Source of the DNA: Burkholderiales bacterium
Lineage (GTDB): Bacteria > Pseudomonadota > Gammaproteobacteria > Burkholderiales > SG8-41
Length of the DNA stretch: 64,000 nucleotides
Assembly (NCBI GenBank): GCA_019744975.1
Contig: JAIETP010000006.1
Location: 1-64,000, forward strand
Direction of reading: 5' to 3'
The notes beneath the pieces were generated by a model. It did no database searches and was not told the DNA's origin. It saw only the letters and a program-made list of their open reading frames with translations. Positions 55,389 through 64,000 of this stretch are shown here, one piece after another; positions within the stretch are counted from its first letter, which is position 1, and each line of letters begins with the position of its first letter. The position numbers and the translations under genes are program-made.

Positions 55389-55739
55389 ATGACCCGGCCG
55401 CATTACAATCTCGAAGCTTGGAAATCAGCAATGGTGCTGGTCAGCGGCATTTACCAAATCACTCGGAGCTTCCCCAAGGAAGAGTTGTATGGTCTGACCT
55501 CCCAGATGCGGCGTGCAGCCGTATCCATCCCCAGCAATCTCGCGGAAGGTGCTGCACGCACAGGGCAAAAAGAATTTGCGCAATTCCTCAGTATCGCGAA
55601 AGGATCACTGAGTGAACTGGAAACACAGCTTCTCATTTCAGCCGACCTGGGATATTTGGACCGAAAACATGAGATATTTCAGCAGGCAGACAAGGTATCC
55701 AGCCTGCTGTCCGGACTTCACCGCAGCCTAAGCAAGTGA
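55389..55739 (+). CDS. Four-helix-bundle protein (23S rRNA IVP family)
   Basis: 116 residues of the S23/intervening-sequence protein family. The sequence starts PHYNLEAWKSAMVLVSGIYQ (split as PHYNLEAWK then AMVLVSGIY) and carries the SIPSNLAEGAARTGQKEFAQFL and IAKGSLSELETQLL blocks. Such proteins were first found in 23S rRNA intervening sequences and occur as orphans near polysaccharide genes. The gene is flanked by copies of the octamer repeat (55290-55373 and 55740-55772). Confidence 0.85.
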   Translation: MTRPHYNLEAWKSAMVLVSGIYQITRSFPKEELYGLTSQMRRAAVSIPSNLAEGAARTGQKEFAQFLSIAKGSLSELETQLLISADLGYLDRKHEIFQQADKVSSLLSGLHRSLSK

Positions 55740-55772
55740 CCCAATCACCTAATAACCTAATCACTTAGTCAC
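55740..55772 (+). repeat. Octamer repeat arm, copy 5
   Basis: CCCAATCACCTAATAACCTA then ATCACTTAGTCAC, the same orientation as the right arms of the other copies. With copy 4 it brackets the four-helix-bundle gene. Confidence 0.5.
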
Positions 55773-55779
55773 AAAAATC

Positions 55780-56658
55780 ATGAGAAAAGGCATCATCCTC
55801 GCCGGCGGCTCCGGCACCCGGCTTTATCCGGTGACCCATGTCGTGTCGAAGCAGCTACTGCCCATCTACGACAAACCGATGGTGTATTACCCCTTATCGA
55901 CGCTGATGCTGGCCGGCATCCGCGACATTCTGCTGATCTCCACGCCGCAGGACACGCCGCGGTTCAAGGAACTGCTCGGCAACGGCAAGCAATGGGGCAT
56001 CAACATTTCCTACAAAGTGCAGCCTTCACCGGACGGCCTGGCGCAGGCCTTCACGCTGGGCGCGAAATTCATCGGCAAGGATCCGGTGACTCTCGTCCTC
56101 GGCGACAACATCTTTTTCGGCCATGACTTCGCGACGCAGTTGATGACCGCGGCAGCGCAAACCACGGGCGCCACGGTATTCGCCTATGCGGTGCAGGATC
56201 CGGAGCGCTATGGCGTCGTCGAATTTGATGCCAGGGGCCGGGCGCTGAATCTGGTGGAAAAACCCAAAAAACCGAAGTCACGTTATGCCGTGACCGGACT
56301 CTATTTTTACGACAACTCGGTGGTGAAACTCGCGAGGTCGCTGAAACCGTCGGCGCGCGGCGAACTCGAAATCACCGACCTCAACATGCTCTACCTGCAG
56401 CAGAAAAAACTCGAAGTCTGCGTACTCGGCCGCGGCATGGCCTGGCTGGACACCGGCACCCACGACTCGCTGCTCGAAGCCTCGCAGTTCATCGAAACCG
56501 TGGAAAAGCGCCAGGGCCTGAAAGTGGCTTGCCCGGAGGAAATCGCCTATCGCAAAGGTTTCATCACCGCCGGTGATCTGAAAAAACTCGCGGCCCCCCT
56601 GCAGAAAACCGCTTATGGCCAGTATCTGCTGCGGCTGCTGACCGACCAGGTGTTCTGA
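55780..56658 (+). CDS. rfbA: Glucose-1-phosphate thymidylyltransferase
   Basis: 292 residues; makes dTDP-glucose from dTTP and glucose 1-phosphate, the first step of dTDP-rhamnose synthesis. N-terminal [16 protein letters not shown], the [16 protein letters not shown] block, and the metal-binding [10 protein letters not shown] motif are intact. Feedback inhibition by dTDP-rhamnose is expected. The stop overlaps rmlC by one base. Confidence 0.96.
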   Translation: MRKGIILAGGSGTRLYPVTHVVSKQLLPIYDKPMVYYPLSTLMLAGIRDILLISTPQDTPRFKELLGNGKQWGINISYKVQPSPDGLAQAFTLGAKFIGKDPVTLVLGDNIFFGHDFATQLMTAAAQTTGATVFAYAVQDPERYGVVEFDARGRALNLVEKPKKPKSRYAVTGLYFYDNSVVKLARSLKPSARGELEITDLNMLYLQQKKLEVCVLGRGMAWLDTGTHDSLLEASQFIETVEKRQGLKVACPEEIAYRKGFITAGDLKKLAAPLQKTAYGQYLLRLLTDQVF

Positions 56659-57203
56659 TGAATATCGTCAAAACAGAACTGCCGGATGTGCTGATCATCG
56701 AACCGAAAGTGTTCGGCGATGCGCGCGGATTTTTTTTCGAGAGCTTCAACGCGAAAACGTTTGCTGCATTAACGGGGCTCAACCCGACATTCGTGCAGGA
56801 CAACCATTCACGTTCAGCAAAGAATGTACTTCGCGGGCTGCATTACCAGATCAAACAGCCGCAAGGAAAACTGGTGCGTGTTTCTGCGGGTGAGGTATTC
56901 GATGTGGCAGTCGATGTTCGCAAAAGCTCCCCCACCTTCGGCCGATGGACCGGCACCACCTTGTCCGCTGAAAACAAGCGAATGATGTGGGTTCCCGAAG
57001 GCTTTGCCCATGGCTTTCTGGTACTCAGCGAATCGGCAGATTTTTTATATAAAACGACGGACTACTACGTCCCGGAGCATGAACGCTGCGTCATCTGGAA
57101 TGACCCCATAGTCGGTATCGCATGGCCGCTTGCGGAACAACCCATCCTCGCCGCCAAAGACAAAACCGGCAAGTTACTGGTTGAAGCAGAAACATTCGAC
57201 TGA
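56658..57203 (+). CDS. rfbC: dTDP-4-dehydrorhamnose 3,5-epimerase
   Basis: 181-residue cupin. FFFESFNAKTF, the catalytic His in LRGLHYQIKQPQGKLVRV, and the Tyr-containing segment DFLYKTTDYYVPEHERCVIW are present. Third enzyme of dTDP-rhamnose synthesis. Overlaps rmlA and rmlD2 by one base at each end, so the three are translated as a unit. Confidence 0.95.
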   Translation: MNIVKTELPDVLIIEPKVFGDARGFFFESFNAKTFAALTGLNPTFVQDNHSRSAKNVLRGLHYQIKQPQGKLVRVSAGEVFDVAVDVRKSSPTFGRWTGTTLSAENKRMMWVPEGFAHGFLVLSESADFLYKTTDYYVPEHERCVIWNDPIVGIAWPLAEQPILAAKDKTGKLLVEAETFD

Positions 57204-58084
57204 TGCGCATTCTGCTGACCGGGAAAAACGGGCAAGTCGGACATGAATTGCAGCATCTGCTGCCTTCCCTCGGCACCGTTGTCGCATTAGGTCGAGAAGA
57301 GCTTGATCTCACCTCGGCGGACGCCATCCGCAAAACCATGCGCGATGTCCGGCCGGGTATCGTGGTCAATGCCGCTGCTTATACCGCGGTCGACCTCGCC
57401 GAGCAGGAACCGGACAAGGCCTTTGCAATCAACGGCACCGCCCCGGGGCTTATTGCGGAAGAGGCCCGGCGGACAGACGCTTTTGTCGTGCACTACTCCA
57501 CTGACTATGTTTTCGACGGCTCCCAAAAAACGCCTTATCTGGAAACCGACATGCCGAATCCCCTCAGTGCCTACGGCCACAGCAAAGTCGCCGGTGAAAA
57601 CGCCATCCGCGCATCGGGTGCGGCCCACTTTATATTTCGCACCAGTTGGATCTATGCTGCGCATGGTCGCAATTTTGTTCACACCATTCTGCGTCTTGCG
57701 CGGGAACGGGATGAACTGAAAATCGTTGACGACCAAATTGGCGCGCCCACTTGGGCACGAACTGTCGCTGAAACCACATGCGCGGCATTGAAGGCCCAGT
57801 ACCGCGACCGCAGTGGCCTGTATCACCTGACTGCAGCAGGGTCTGTAACATGGTTTGGCTTCGCCAAAGCAATACTTGACGAAGCCAAAACGCTTCAGCC
57901 GGATCTGCGTATGCCAGCACTCATTCCCATTTCGACCAGCGAATATCCACTGCCGACGCCGAGACCGGCCAATTCCTGTCTCGACAATACCCGGCTGCAC
58001 ACCACACTCGGCCTTTTCACTCCCGACTGGCCTGTCTCGCTGACACAATGCATGCGGGAAATTCTGTCGCCTTGCGGCAACTAA
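57203..58084 (+). CDS. rfbD: dTDP-4-dehydrorhamnose reductase, copy 2
   Basis: 293 residues with all canonical motifs: LLTGKNGQVGHELQ, NAAAYTAVDLAEQEP, HYSTDYVFDGS, YGHSKVAGENAI and DDQIGAPTWA. Completes the rmlA-rmlC-rmlD unit and is the better candidate for the main reductase. Paralogous with the copy at 54356. Confidence 0.95.
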   Translation: MRILLTGKNGQVGHELQHLLPSLGTVVALGREELDLTSADAIRKTMRDVRPGIVVNAAAYTAVDLAEQEPDKAFAINGTAPGLIAEEARRTDAFVVHYSTDYVFDGSQKTPYLETDMPNPLSAYGHSKVAGENAIRASGAAHFIFRTSWIYAAHGRNFVHTILRLARERDELKIVDDQIGAPTWARTVAETTCAALKAQYRDRSGLYHLTAAGSVTWFGFAKAILDEAKTLQPDLRMPALIPISTSEYPLPTPRPANSCLDNTRLHTTLGLFTPDWPVSLTQCMREILSPCGN

Positions 58085-58147
58085 TCAAGCCGCTGCAGGC
58101 ACTGCAGAACAGGGTCAGTCAAACCCCTGATCGCATTGCATAAAACA

Positions 58148-58177
58148 GTGAAAAATCAATGCCCTCTGTGCTAGAAT
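58148..58177 (+). promoter_or_regulatory. Candidate promoter of the wecB-wecC-oxidoreductase operon
   Basis: -35-like GTGAAA, an 18-bp spacer and an extended -10, TGCTAGAAT, at 58169-58177. About 170 bp before the wecB ATG. Confidence 0.5.
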
Positions 58178-58203
58178 TCACGCGTCTTTCAGAAGCAAAA
58201 AAC

Positions 58204-58257
58204 TATCCGTAAATACCGGATAAAACTGAAAGTTTGGGAATTGGCATGATTGCCAAT
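58204..58257. repeat. Two small inverted repeats in the wecB leader
   Basis: TATCCG at 58204 with CGGATA, and ATTGGCA (58240-58246) with TGCCAAT (58251-58257). The second is a perfect 7-bp hairpin with a 4-nt loop and could be an operator or leader structure. Confidence 0.4.
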
Positions 58258-58344
58258 CATTCACGCCACAATCAAAGTTATTCAGCAAAAAAATGACGGG
58301 GCTGCTTTCTCATTTGTTCTGTTTCATTTTTGCCGTGCCCCGAC

Positions 58345-59490
58345 ATGAATGAAAATCCACACAAACACCGGAAATTTTTAGTGGTATTCGGCACCAGGCC
58401 CGAAGCCATAAAAATGGCCCCCGTCGTCAAAGCCCTGCGAACGGTTGACCGCGTCAAGCTGACCGTCAATGTTTGTGTCACCGCACAGCACCGGTCGATG
58501 CTTGACCAGGTTCTTGATCTTTTCTCGATCAAACCCGACTTTGACCTGGATCTGATGAAAAACCGCCAGGATCTCACCCAGATCACGGTTGGCGTGCTGA
58601 ATGGTTTGCAGGGTGTACTCGCCGAATGCAAACCTGACCTGGTGCTGGTGCACGGCGACACAACCACTACATTCGCAGCAAGCCTTGCCGCGTATTACCA
58701 GCAAATAGACGTTGCGCACGTCGAAGCCGGTTTACGCACACACAATATCTACTCGCCATGGCCCGAAGAAATAAACCGGCGCCTGACCGGTGGTATTGCC
58801 CGATATCACTTTGCCCCGACCGAACAGGCCAAACAAAACCTGCTCGGCGAAGCGGTCCCGGCGGATAACATTTACGTCACCGGCAACACCGTGGTCGATG
58901 CGTTGCTGGAAACCACTCAGAAAATCCAGGCAGATCCGGGTCTGGCCGAAAGCCTGTCTCGCCGCTTCGATTTTCTGGACCCCGCAAAAAAATTGATTCT
59001 GGTCACCGGCCACCGCCGCGAAAGTTTCGGCCGCGGCTTCGAAAATATCTGCATCGCACTCCGCCGCATCGCGGAACGTAATGACGTCCAGATTGTTTAT
59101 CCGGTCCATCTCAACCCCAACGTCAGCACCCCAGTCAATCGGACATTGGGCGGACTGAGCAACGTGTTTCTGCTCGACCCTCTCGAATATCTGCCGTTTG
59201 TGTACCTGATGAGCCGTTCTTACCTGATCATCACCGACTCAGGCGGCATCCAGGAAGAAGCCCCGTCGCTGGGCAAGCCAGTACTCGTCATGCGTGACAC
59301 CACAGAACGGCCGGAGGCCGTGGAAGCGGGTACGGTCCGGCTGGTCGGCACTGATAGCGACCGTATCGTGGCCGAATCACTGGGCCTGCTCGATAATAAC
59401 GCTCAATATCAACACATGGCACGCGCGCATAACCCATACGGTGACGGCCTTGCTGCAAGGAGAATTGTTGGTGAACTCATCCGCCCCTGA
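58345..59490 (+). CDS. wecB: UDP-N-acetylglucosamine 2-epimerase (non-hydrolysing)
   Basis: 381 residues; makes UDP-ManNAc from UDP-GlcNAc. Motifs [53 protein letters not shown] and [18 protein letters not shown] are intact. The ATG at 58345 is preferred over the TTG five codons upstream. wecC follows with a 20-bp overlap. Confidence 0.95.
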   Translation: MNENPHKHRKFLVVFGTRPEAIKMAPVVKALRTVDRVKLTVNVCVTAQHRSMLDQVLDLFSIKPDFDLDLMKNRQDLTQITVGVLNGLQGVLAECKPDLVLVHGDTTTTFAASLAAYYQQIDVAHVEAGLRTHNIYSPWPEEINRRLTGGIARYHFAPTEQAKQNLLGEAVPADNIYVTGNTVVDALLETTQKIQADPGLAESLSRRFDFLDPAKKLILVTGHRRESFGRGFENICIALRRIAERNDVQIVYPVHLNPNVSTPVNRTLGGLSNVFLLDPLEYLPFVYLMSRSYLIITDSGGIQEEAPSLGKPVLVMRDTTERPEAVEAGTVRLVGTDSDRIVAESLGLLDNNAQYQHMARAHNPYGDGLAARRIVGELIRP

Positions 59491-60733
59491 GTCCCTGAAA
59501 AAAGTTTGCATCGTGGGGCTTGGCTATATAGGCCTGCCGACGGCTGCGGTATTTGCCAGTCGCGGCCTGCAGGTCATCGGCGTCGATGTAAACCCACGGA
59601 TCGTTGAAACGGTCAACGCAGGCAATGTACATATTGAAGAACCCGACCTCGACATCGTGGTACGCAGCGCCGTGCTCTCCGGCAATCTGCGTGCGGCCCT
59701 GGCTCCGGAGCCGGCTGATGCCTTTATCGTCGCCGTTCCGACGCCGTTCAAGGACGGACACAAACCGGACCTCTCTTACATCCAATCTGCTGCAGATTCG
59801 CTGGCACCGGTGCTTCGGAAAGGCAATCTGGTCATTCTTGAATCCACATCGCCCGTAGGCGCGACTGAGCAACTCGGTGTATGGCTTGCCGAACTCCGCC
59901 CGGATCTGCGTTTCCCGCAACCCGGACAAAATGATGCCGACATCCACCTCGCGCATTGCCCGGAGCGCGTACTCCCCGGACAGGTATTGACCGAACTGGT
60001 TGAAAACGACCGCGTCATCGGCGGAACCACTCCAAAATCCATCGCGCTCGCAACCGCCTTGTACAAAACATTCGTCAAGGGTAAATGCGTCCCGACCGAT
60101 GTGCGCACTGCAGAGCTCGCGAAATTGACTGAAAACGCTTTCCGCGACGTCAACATTGCGTTTGCCAACGAGCTTTCATTGATCTGCGACCGGCTGGGCA
60201 TTGACGTCTGGGAGCTGATCTCCCTCGCCAATCGTCATCCCCGCGTCAACATCCTGCAACCGGGGCCCGGCGTCGGCGGGCACTGCATTGCGGTGGATCC
60301 CTGGTTCATCGTCGACTCCGCGCCCGAACAGGCTCGGCTCATTCACGCAGCACGCATGGTGAACGACAGCAAACCGGCATTTGTGGTGGAAAAAGTCAGG
60401 GCCGCAGCAAATGGCGCAAAAAAATCCGTTGTCGCCTGCCTCGGCCTCGCATTCAAACCCAACATCGACGATCTGCGGGAGAGTCCGGCAGTCGAAGTCG
60501 TGAGGCGCATAGCCGGTTTGGCCGACATGCAGGTGGTGGCGGTTGAGCCGCATGTGCATGAACTGCCCGAAGAACTGCAGGGGCTGCCGAACGTGCGCCT
60601 GGTTTCAGTGGAAGACGCCATTGAACAGGCTTCGGTGATCGTATTACTCGTGGACCACGAAGCGTTCCGCCTCATTGACCGCAGCATTCTCACCGGCAAG
60701 TCCATCGTGGACACCCGCGGGTTCTGGCGATGA
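59471..60733 (+). CDS. wecC: UDP-N-acetyl-D-mannosamine dehydrogenase
   Basis: 420 residues from a GTG preceded by AAGGAG at 59457-59462. Oxidises UDP-ManNAc to UDP-ManNAcA with two NAD+. Rossmann loop [15 protein letters not shown], catalytic Cys in [14 protein letters not shown] and the [18 protein letters not shown] block are present. Together with wecB it supplies ManNAcA for a surface polysaccharide. The stop overlaps the next start (ATGA). Confidence 0.94.
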   Translation: MNSSAPESLKKVCIVGLGYIGLPTAAVFASRGLQVIGVDVNPRIVETVNAGNVHIEEPDLDIVVRSAVLSGNLRAALAPEPADAFIVAVPTPFKDGHKPDLSYIQSAADSLAPVLRKGNLVILESTSPVGATEQLGVWLAELRPDLRFPQPGQNDADIHLAHCPERVLPGQVLTELVENDRVIGGTTPKSIALATALYKTFVKGKCVPTDVRTAELAKLTENAFRDVNIAFANELSLICDRLGIDVWELISLANRHPRVNILQPGPGVGGHCIAVDPWFIVDSAPEQARLIHAARMVNDSKPAFVVEKVRAAANGAKKSVVACLGLAFKPNIDDLRESPAVEVVRRIAGLADMQVVAVEPHVHELPEELQGLPNVRLVSVEDAIEQASVIVLLVDHEAFRLIDRSILTGKSIVDTRGFWR

Positions 60734-62865
60734 AGCAGGTACTCACCAGCGCTGAGGGCATCAAGGTCGTGGACGTGCCTGCGCCGGGCTTCAGCGCCAA
60801 CACCATACTCGTACGCGTTGAACACTCCTGCATCAGTGTCGGCACCGAGATCGCCGGCGTCAAAGCCGCCAGCGAGCCTCTATATCGCCGCGCCCTCCGG
60901 CAGCCGGAAAAAGTACTGCGTGCCATCGCGCTGTTTCGCGAAAAAGGATTGGCTGCCACGGTTGACCGCATCCGCAGCGCCGGTTCGGGCGTACCGCTCG
61001 GCTATTCGGCCGCCGGCACCGTTGTCGCATGCGGTGCGGATGTTCATCTGTTTGGTGTAGGTGATCGCGTCGCCTGTGCCGGTTCGGGCATCGCGAACCA
61101 CGCAGAGTTCATCGAAGTGCCGGTCAACCTCGCCGTGAAAATGCCGGCTGCCGTCGATTCGGCCGCCGCTGCCACTGTCGCACTCGGCGCAATTGCATTG
61201 CAGGGCGTGCGGAGAGCGACGCCCGCGCTGGGCGAAACCGTGCTTGTCGTCGGCCTGGGCATTCTCGGCCAATTGACGGTGCAACTGCTCAAAAGCAACG
61301 GCTGCAAGGTCATCGGCGCCGATCTGGTTGAACAGCGTGCGCAAATCGGTCTTGCGGCCGGCATGGATCACGCCGCGAATCCCGGCAGCGACAATTATCT
61401 CGCCGAAATCCTCCGCCTCAGCAACGGTTACGGCGTCGATGCCGTGATCGTTACCGCCGCCACGCCGGACAGCCGCGTCATCAATGACGCCATCCGCGCC
61501 TGCCGCCGCAAGGGGCGCGTCATCATCGTGGGTGATATTGGCCTTAATATCGACCGCAGCGAACTCTACGCGCGTGAAATTGATCTGTTGATATCAACTT
61601 CGTACGGCCCCGGTCGCTACGACGCGACCTACGAAATCGAAGGCCGCGATTACCCGCTGCCCTACGTTCGCTGGACCGAGAACCGCAATATGGAGGCCTA
61701 TCTCGATCTGCTGGCCATCGGAAAAGTACGGCTGGATCTGATCCCCACACAAATCAGCGACATCGATTCCGCAGTCGACGCCTATCGGGACATACAAACT
61801 GGCGGTGACGGTAAGTTATTGTTTTTATTGAGTTATCCTGAAAGTTCATCGGCCAGCCTGCGACGCATTCCGGTTCCCGCCACCCGGGCACACAGCGGAC
61901 GCATCCGCACCGCTCTGATCGGCGCCGGCTCTTTTGCCCAGGGCATGCACCTGCCCAACCTGATGCAGGCAGGTTCTGCATACGCACTGCACACGATTGC
62001 CAGCCGTAACGGGGCCACTGCACGCGCGCTGGCCGAACGTTATGGCGCCGCATTTGCCAGCACCGACACCGACGAAGCGCTGGCCAATCCTGACATCGAC
62101 CTCGTATTCATTTCGACACGACATCATCTGCACGCAGCACTCGCGCTCAAAGCCCTCGTCGCCGGCAAACATGTGTTTGTCGAAAAACCCCTGGCACTGA
62201 ACGCGGATGAACTTGAGGCCATCGAAGAATTTTTCCGCACCCATCCCGAAGCACCCCTGCTGATGACCGGTTTCAACCGGCGTTTTTCACCCGCATTGGT
62301 GCGGGCCCGCGAAGTACTGGCTGCACGGCAAGGGCCGGCCATGCTGAATTACCGCGTCAATGCCGGATTTCTGCCGCCAGAACACTGGGTGCACGGCGAA
62401 CAGGGTGGCGGCCGCAACATCGGCGAAGCCTGCCACATCTACGACGTCTGCAATTTCCTGATTGGTGGACACCCGCAGCAAATCCAGGCCCAAGCCGTCG
62501 CGCCCGCTACCGCGCAATGGCGGCGTAACGACAACTTTGTCGCCACGCTCGGTTACCCCGATGGGTCCGTCTGCACGGTCACCTATTCCTCACTCGGTCA
62601 CAATGATTACGCCAAAGAACGCATGGAAGTATTCGTCGATGGCATGGTGCTTGCACTCGACGATTACAAATCGCTGACTGTGACCGGCGCTCAAAACCGG
62701 AACTGGACCAGCGCAGGGGCTGATAAAGGGCATACACAGGAACTGGCGGCGCTCGCGGACGGCATCCTGACCGGCCAGTGGCCGATTTCACTCGCCGACC
62801 AGATCGCCGCCACCCGCACCAGTTTCACAGTAGAAACACTGTTGCAAGGAAACGATGCCCGCTAA
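60730..62865 (+). CDS. Bi-domain oxidoreductase (MDR plus Gfo/Idh/MocA)
   Basis: 711 residues. The first ~375 are a medium-chain dehydrogenase lacking the zinc-ligand cysteine at the usual GHE position (here HSCISVGTEIAGV), with a Rossmann loop GLGILGQLTVQLL. The second half begins TALIGAGSFAQGMHLPNL, with the EKPLAL motif of the Gfo/Idh/MocA family. Such fusions are found in polysaccharide clusters and probably modify a sugar or lipid-linked intermediate; the substrate is not known. It overlaps wecC by 4 bp. A second fusion of the same type follows. Confidence 0.85.
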   Translation: MKQVLTSAEGIKVVDVPAPGFSANTILVRVEHSCISVGTEIAGVKAASEPLYRRALRQPEKVLRAIALFREKGLAATVDRIRSAGSGVPLGYSAAGTVVACGADVHLFGVGDRVACAGSGIANHAEFIEVPVNLAVKMPAAVDSAAAATVALGAIALQGVRRATPALGETVLVVGLGILGQLTVQLLKSNGCKVIGADLVEQRAQIGLAAGMDHAANPGSDNYLAEILRLSNGYGVDAVIVTAATPDSRVINDAIRACRRKGRVIIVGDIGLNIDRSELYAREIDLLISTSYGPGRYDATYEIEGRDYPLPYVRWTENRNMEAYLDLLAIGKVRLDLIPTQISDIDSAVDAYRDIQTGGDGKLLFLLSYPESSSASLRRIPVPATRAHSGRIRTALIGAGSFAQGMHLPNLMQAGSAYALHTIASRNGATARALAERYGAAFASTDTDEALANPDIDLVFISTRHHLHAALALKALVAGKHVFVEKPLALNADELEAIEEFFRTHPEAPLLMTGFNRRFSPALVRAREVLAARQGPAMLNYRVNAGFLPPEHWVHGEQGGGRNIGEACHIYDVCNFLIGGHPQQIQAQAVAPATAQWRRNDNFVATLGYPDGSVCTVTYSSLGHNDYAKERMEVFVDGMVLALDDYKSLTVTGAQNRNWTSAGADKGHTQELAALADGILTGQWPISLADQIAATRTSFTVETLLQGNDAR

Positions 62866-62882
62866 CCCGCCCAAAGCCAGTC

Positions 62883-64000
62883 ATGCGCCAGATCCTGCTC
62901 AATAGTCAGGGCGCCATTGTTGCGCGCATGCCGCGGCCTGCTGTCGCTGCCGGCGAAGTACTTGTCCGCACCCATTATTCCCTGATCAGCAACGGGACTG
63001 AACTGGCCTCGCTGCGGCCCGGCCCGGCGACCGATGAAGCGCCGGCCCCTTCACTGCCACAGGTCGCCGCCACTTATCTTGGCAAGGCCATCCGCAATCC
63101 GCGCAAGGCCGCGCAGCGCCTAGCCGGCATTGCGCGGCGCACACTCGCCCAGGCAATTCCGCAGCAACCAACCTCGACACCCGCCGAATCCGGACTCCCG
63201 CTCCAATCCGAACTCGACGACCAGGGCTGGAACGTCGGGTACTCCCTCGCCGGCGAAGTTATTGCCTTAGGGGCGGGCATCACCGATCTCGCTGCAGGAG
63301 ACCTGGTAGCCTGCGCCGGTGCCGGCAAAGCCAATCACGCCGATTACGTCAGCGTACCGCGCAATCTCGTATGTCGTGTTCCCCAGGGCTGCGACCTGAA
63401 ACTGGCCGCCACCACAACCGTTGGTACCATCGCATTGCAGGGCGTGCGCCGTGCCGCGCCTCTGCTCGGTGAAACCGTGTGTGTTATCGGCCTCGGTCTG
63501 ATCGGACAAATCACCGCACAACTGCTGCACGCTAACGGCGTAAAAGTACTGGGGCTTGATCTCGACCCGCAACGCGTCGCCAAGGCACTGGCCCTGGGAA
63601 TGCATGCCGGCGCATCCACAACCGGCGAATACCAGCTCCTGGTGCGTGACCTCAGCGGCGGCCGGGGCGCAGACCGGGTGCTGATCACCGCTGCCGCAAA
63701 ATCCGATGCTGTCATCAACCTCGCGATGGAAGTGGTGCGCGCAAAAGGCCGGGTGGTGATCGTCGGCGATGTCGGACTCAACGTGAAACGCGACATTTTC
63801 TACCGCAAGGAAATCGACCTGCTGATGAGCACGTCATACGGCCCCGGCCGTTATGACCGCGGATATGAAGAAGAAGGCCGGGATTATCCTTTTGCGCACG
63901 TGCGCTGGACGCTGAACCGCAACATGCAGGCCTATCTGGACCTGATCGCGGCAGGTCGCATCGACATCGCCGCCCTGATTGAACGCATCATCCCCGTCGC
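62883..64000 (+). CDS. Second bi-domain oxidoreductase, N-terminal part (cut by window)
   Basis: ATG at 62883 opens a frame that reaches the window end (372 codons visible). The MDR half starts MRQILLNSQGAIVARMPRPA and contains HYSLISNGTELASLRPG, CAGAGKANHADYVSVPRN and GLGLIGQITAQLL. It ends in the segment YLDLIAAGRIDIAALIERII, just before the expected Gfo/Idh/MocA half. It is a paralogue of the gene just upstream and is 17 bp downstream of it. It contains an extra Arg/Ala-rich insert (LGKAIRNPRKAAQRLAG) relative to that paralogue. Confidence 0.82.
   Translation, partial: MRQILLNSQGAIVARMPRPAVAAGEVLVRTHYSLISNGTELASLRPGPATDEAPAPSLPQVAATYLGKAIRNPRKAAQRLAGIARRTLAQAIPQQPTSTPAESGLPLQSELDDQGWNVGYSLAGEVIALGAGITDLAAGDLVACAGAGKANHADYVSVPRNLVCRVPQGCDLKLAATTTVGTIALQGVRRAAPLLGETVCVIGLGLIGQITAQLLHANGVKVLGLDLDPQRVAKALALGMHAGASTTGEYQLLVRDLSGGRGADRVLITAAAKSDAVINLAMEVVRAKGRVVIVGDVGLNVKRDIFYRKEIDLLMSTSYGPGRYDRGYEEEGRDYPFAHVRWTLNRNMQAYLDLIAAGRIDIAALIERIIPV

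Larger units (their letters stand above)
58085..58344. other. 260-bp promoter/leader region before wecB
   Basis: It holds a promoter (58148-58177), an inverted repeat TATCCG/CGGATA (58204-58222) and a second ATTGGCA/TGCCAAT (58240-58257). No coding frame of note. Confidence 0.45.

Overview
The window is about 64 kb of high-GC, gene-dense bacterial chromosome that reads as a betaproteobacterium. The grounds are gene order rather than a marker gene: cca / NDUFA9-like reductase / slt; phoU-ppx with sixA, CYTH-CHAD and ppk1; algH-ruvX-pyrR-pyrB followed by a degenerate pyrC; glnA-ntrB-ntrC; and waaA/waaC next to a dTDP-rhamnose locus. LPS genes and an undecaprenyl-diphosphate phosphatase show a Gram-negative envelope. 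No tRNA, rRNA or CRISPR array was recognised.

Layout. 1-0.5 kb: the right end of an IS3-family element sits inside a type III-like DNA methyltransferase gene and breaks it. 0.6-7.5 kb: housekeeping genes on the minus strand (intradiol dioxygenase, GST, CCA enzyme, reductase, lytic transglycosylase, threonine deaminase), then divergent rpiA. 8.4-15 kb: a phosphate/polyphosphate block (phoU, ppx, sixA, CYTH-CHAD protein, ppk1). 15-22 kb: Fe-trafficking protein, argA, rsmE, trkA-trkH potassium uptake and a photolyase. 22-26 kb: algH, ruvX and a pyrimidine cluster whose dihydroorotase homologue has lost metal ligands. 26-31 kb: oligopeptidase A, a DUF4124-glutaredoxin protein, xthA, gor. 31-36 kb: ntrC, ntrB, a DUF4124 protein and glnA, with a sigma-54 promoter, an NtrC-like site and a terminator visible around glnA. 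36-43 kb: rhodanese, a GNAT-nitrilase fusion, uppP, and a MacAB-like efflux system whose adaptor carries an extra helical insert. 43-46 kb: thiC behind a TPP riboswitch, with pcm divergent. 46-50 kb: TolC-like protein, waaA, waaC.

50-64 kb is the accessory part. It is a surface-polysaccharide locus (rmlB, rmlD1, rmlA, rmlC, rmlD2, wecB, wecC and two bi-domain oxidoreductases, the last cut by the window edge). It is interrupted by a 279-bp MITE-like element, a HigBA module with an apparent frameshift in higB, a REP-like hairpin between direct repeats, a VapBC-type pair, an orphan nucleotidyltransferase with an AT-rich promoter, and a four-helix-bundle gene. dTDP-rhamnose and UDP-ManNAcA would be the nucleotide sugars supplied.

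The most unusual feature of the window is its short repeats. One AT-rich ~30-bp motif recurs six times, in a fixed orientation relative to the upstream gene and once in frame inside the CHAD gene. A second family built from 8-bp units (GTGATTAG/GTGATTAA-like) forms imperfect palindromes and supplies stop codons for neighbouring genes. rmlB contains five in-frame copies of a 7-bp unit, which makes it a candidate phase-variable locus.
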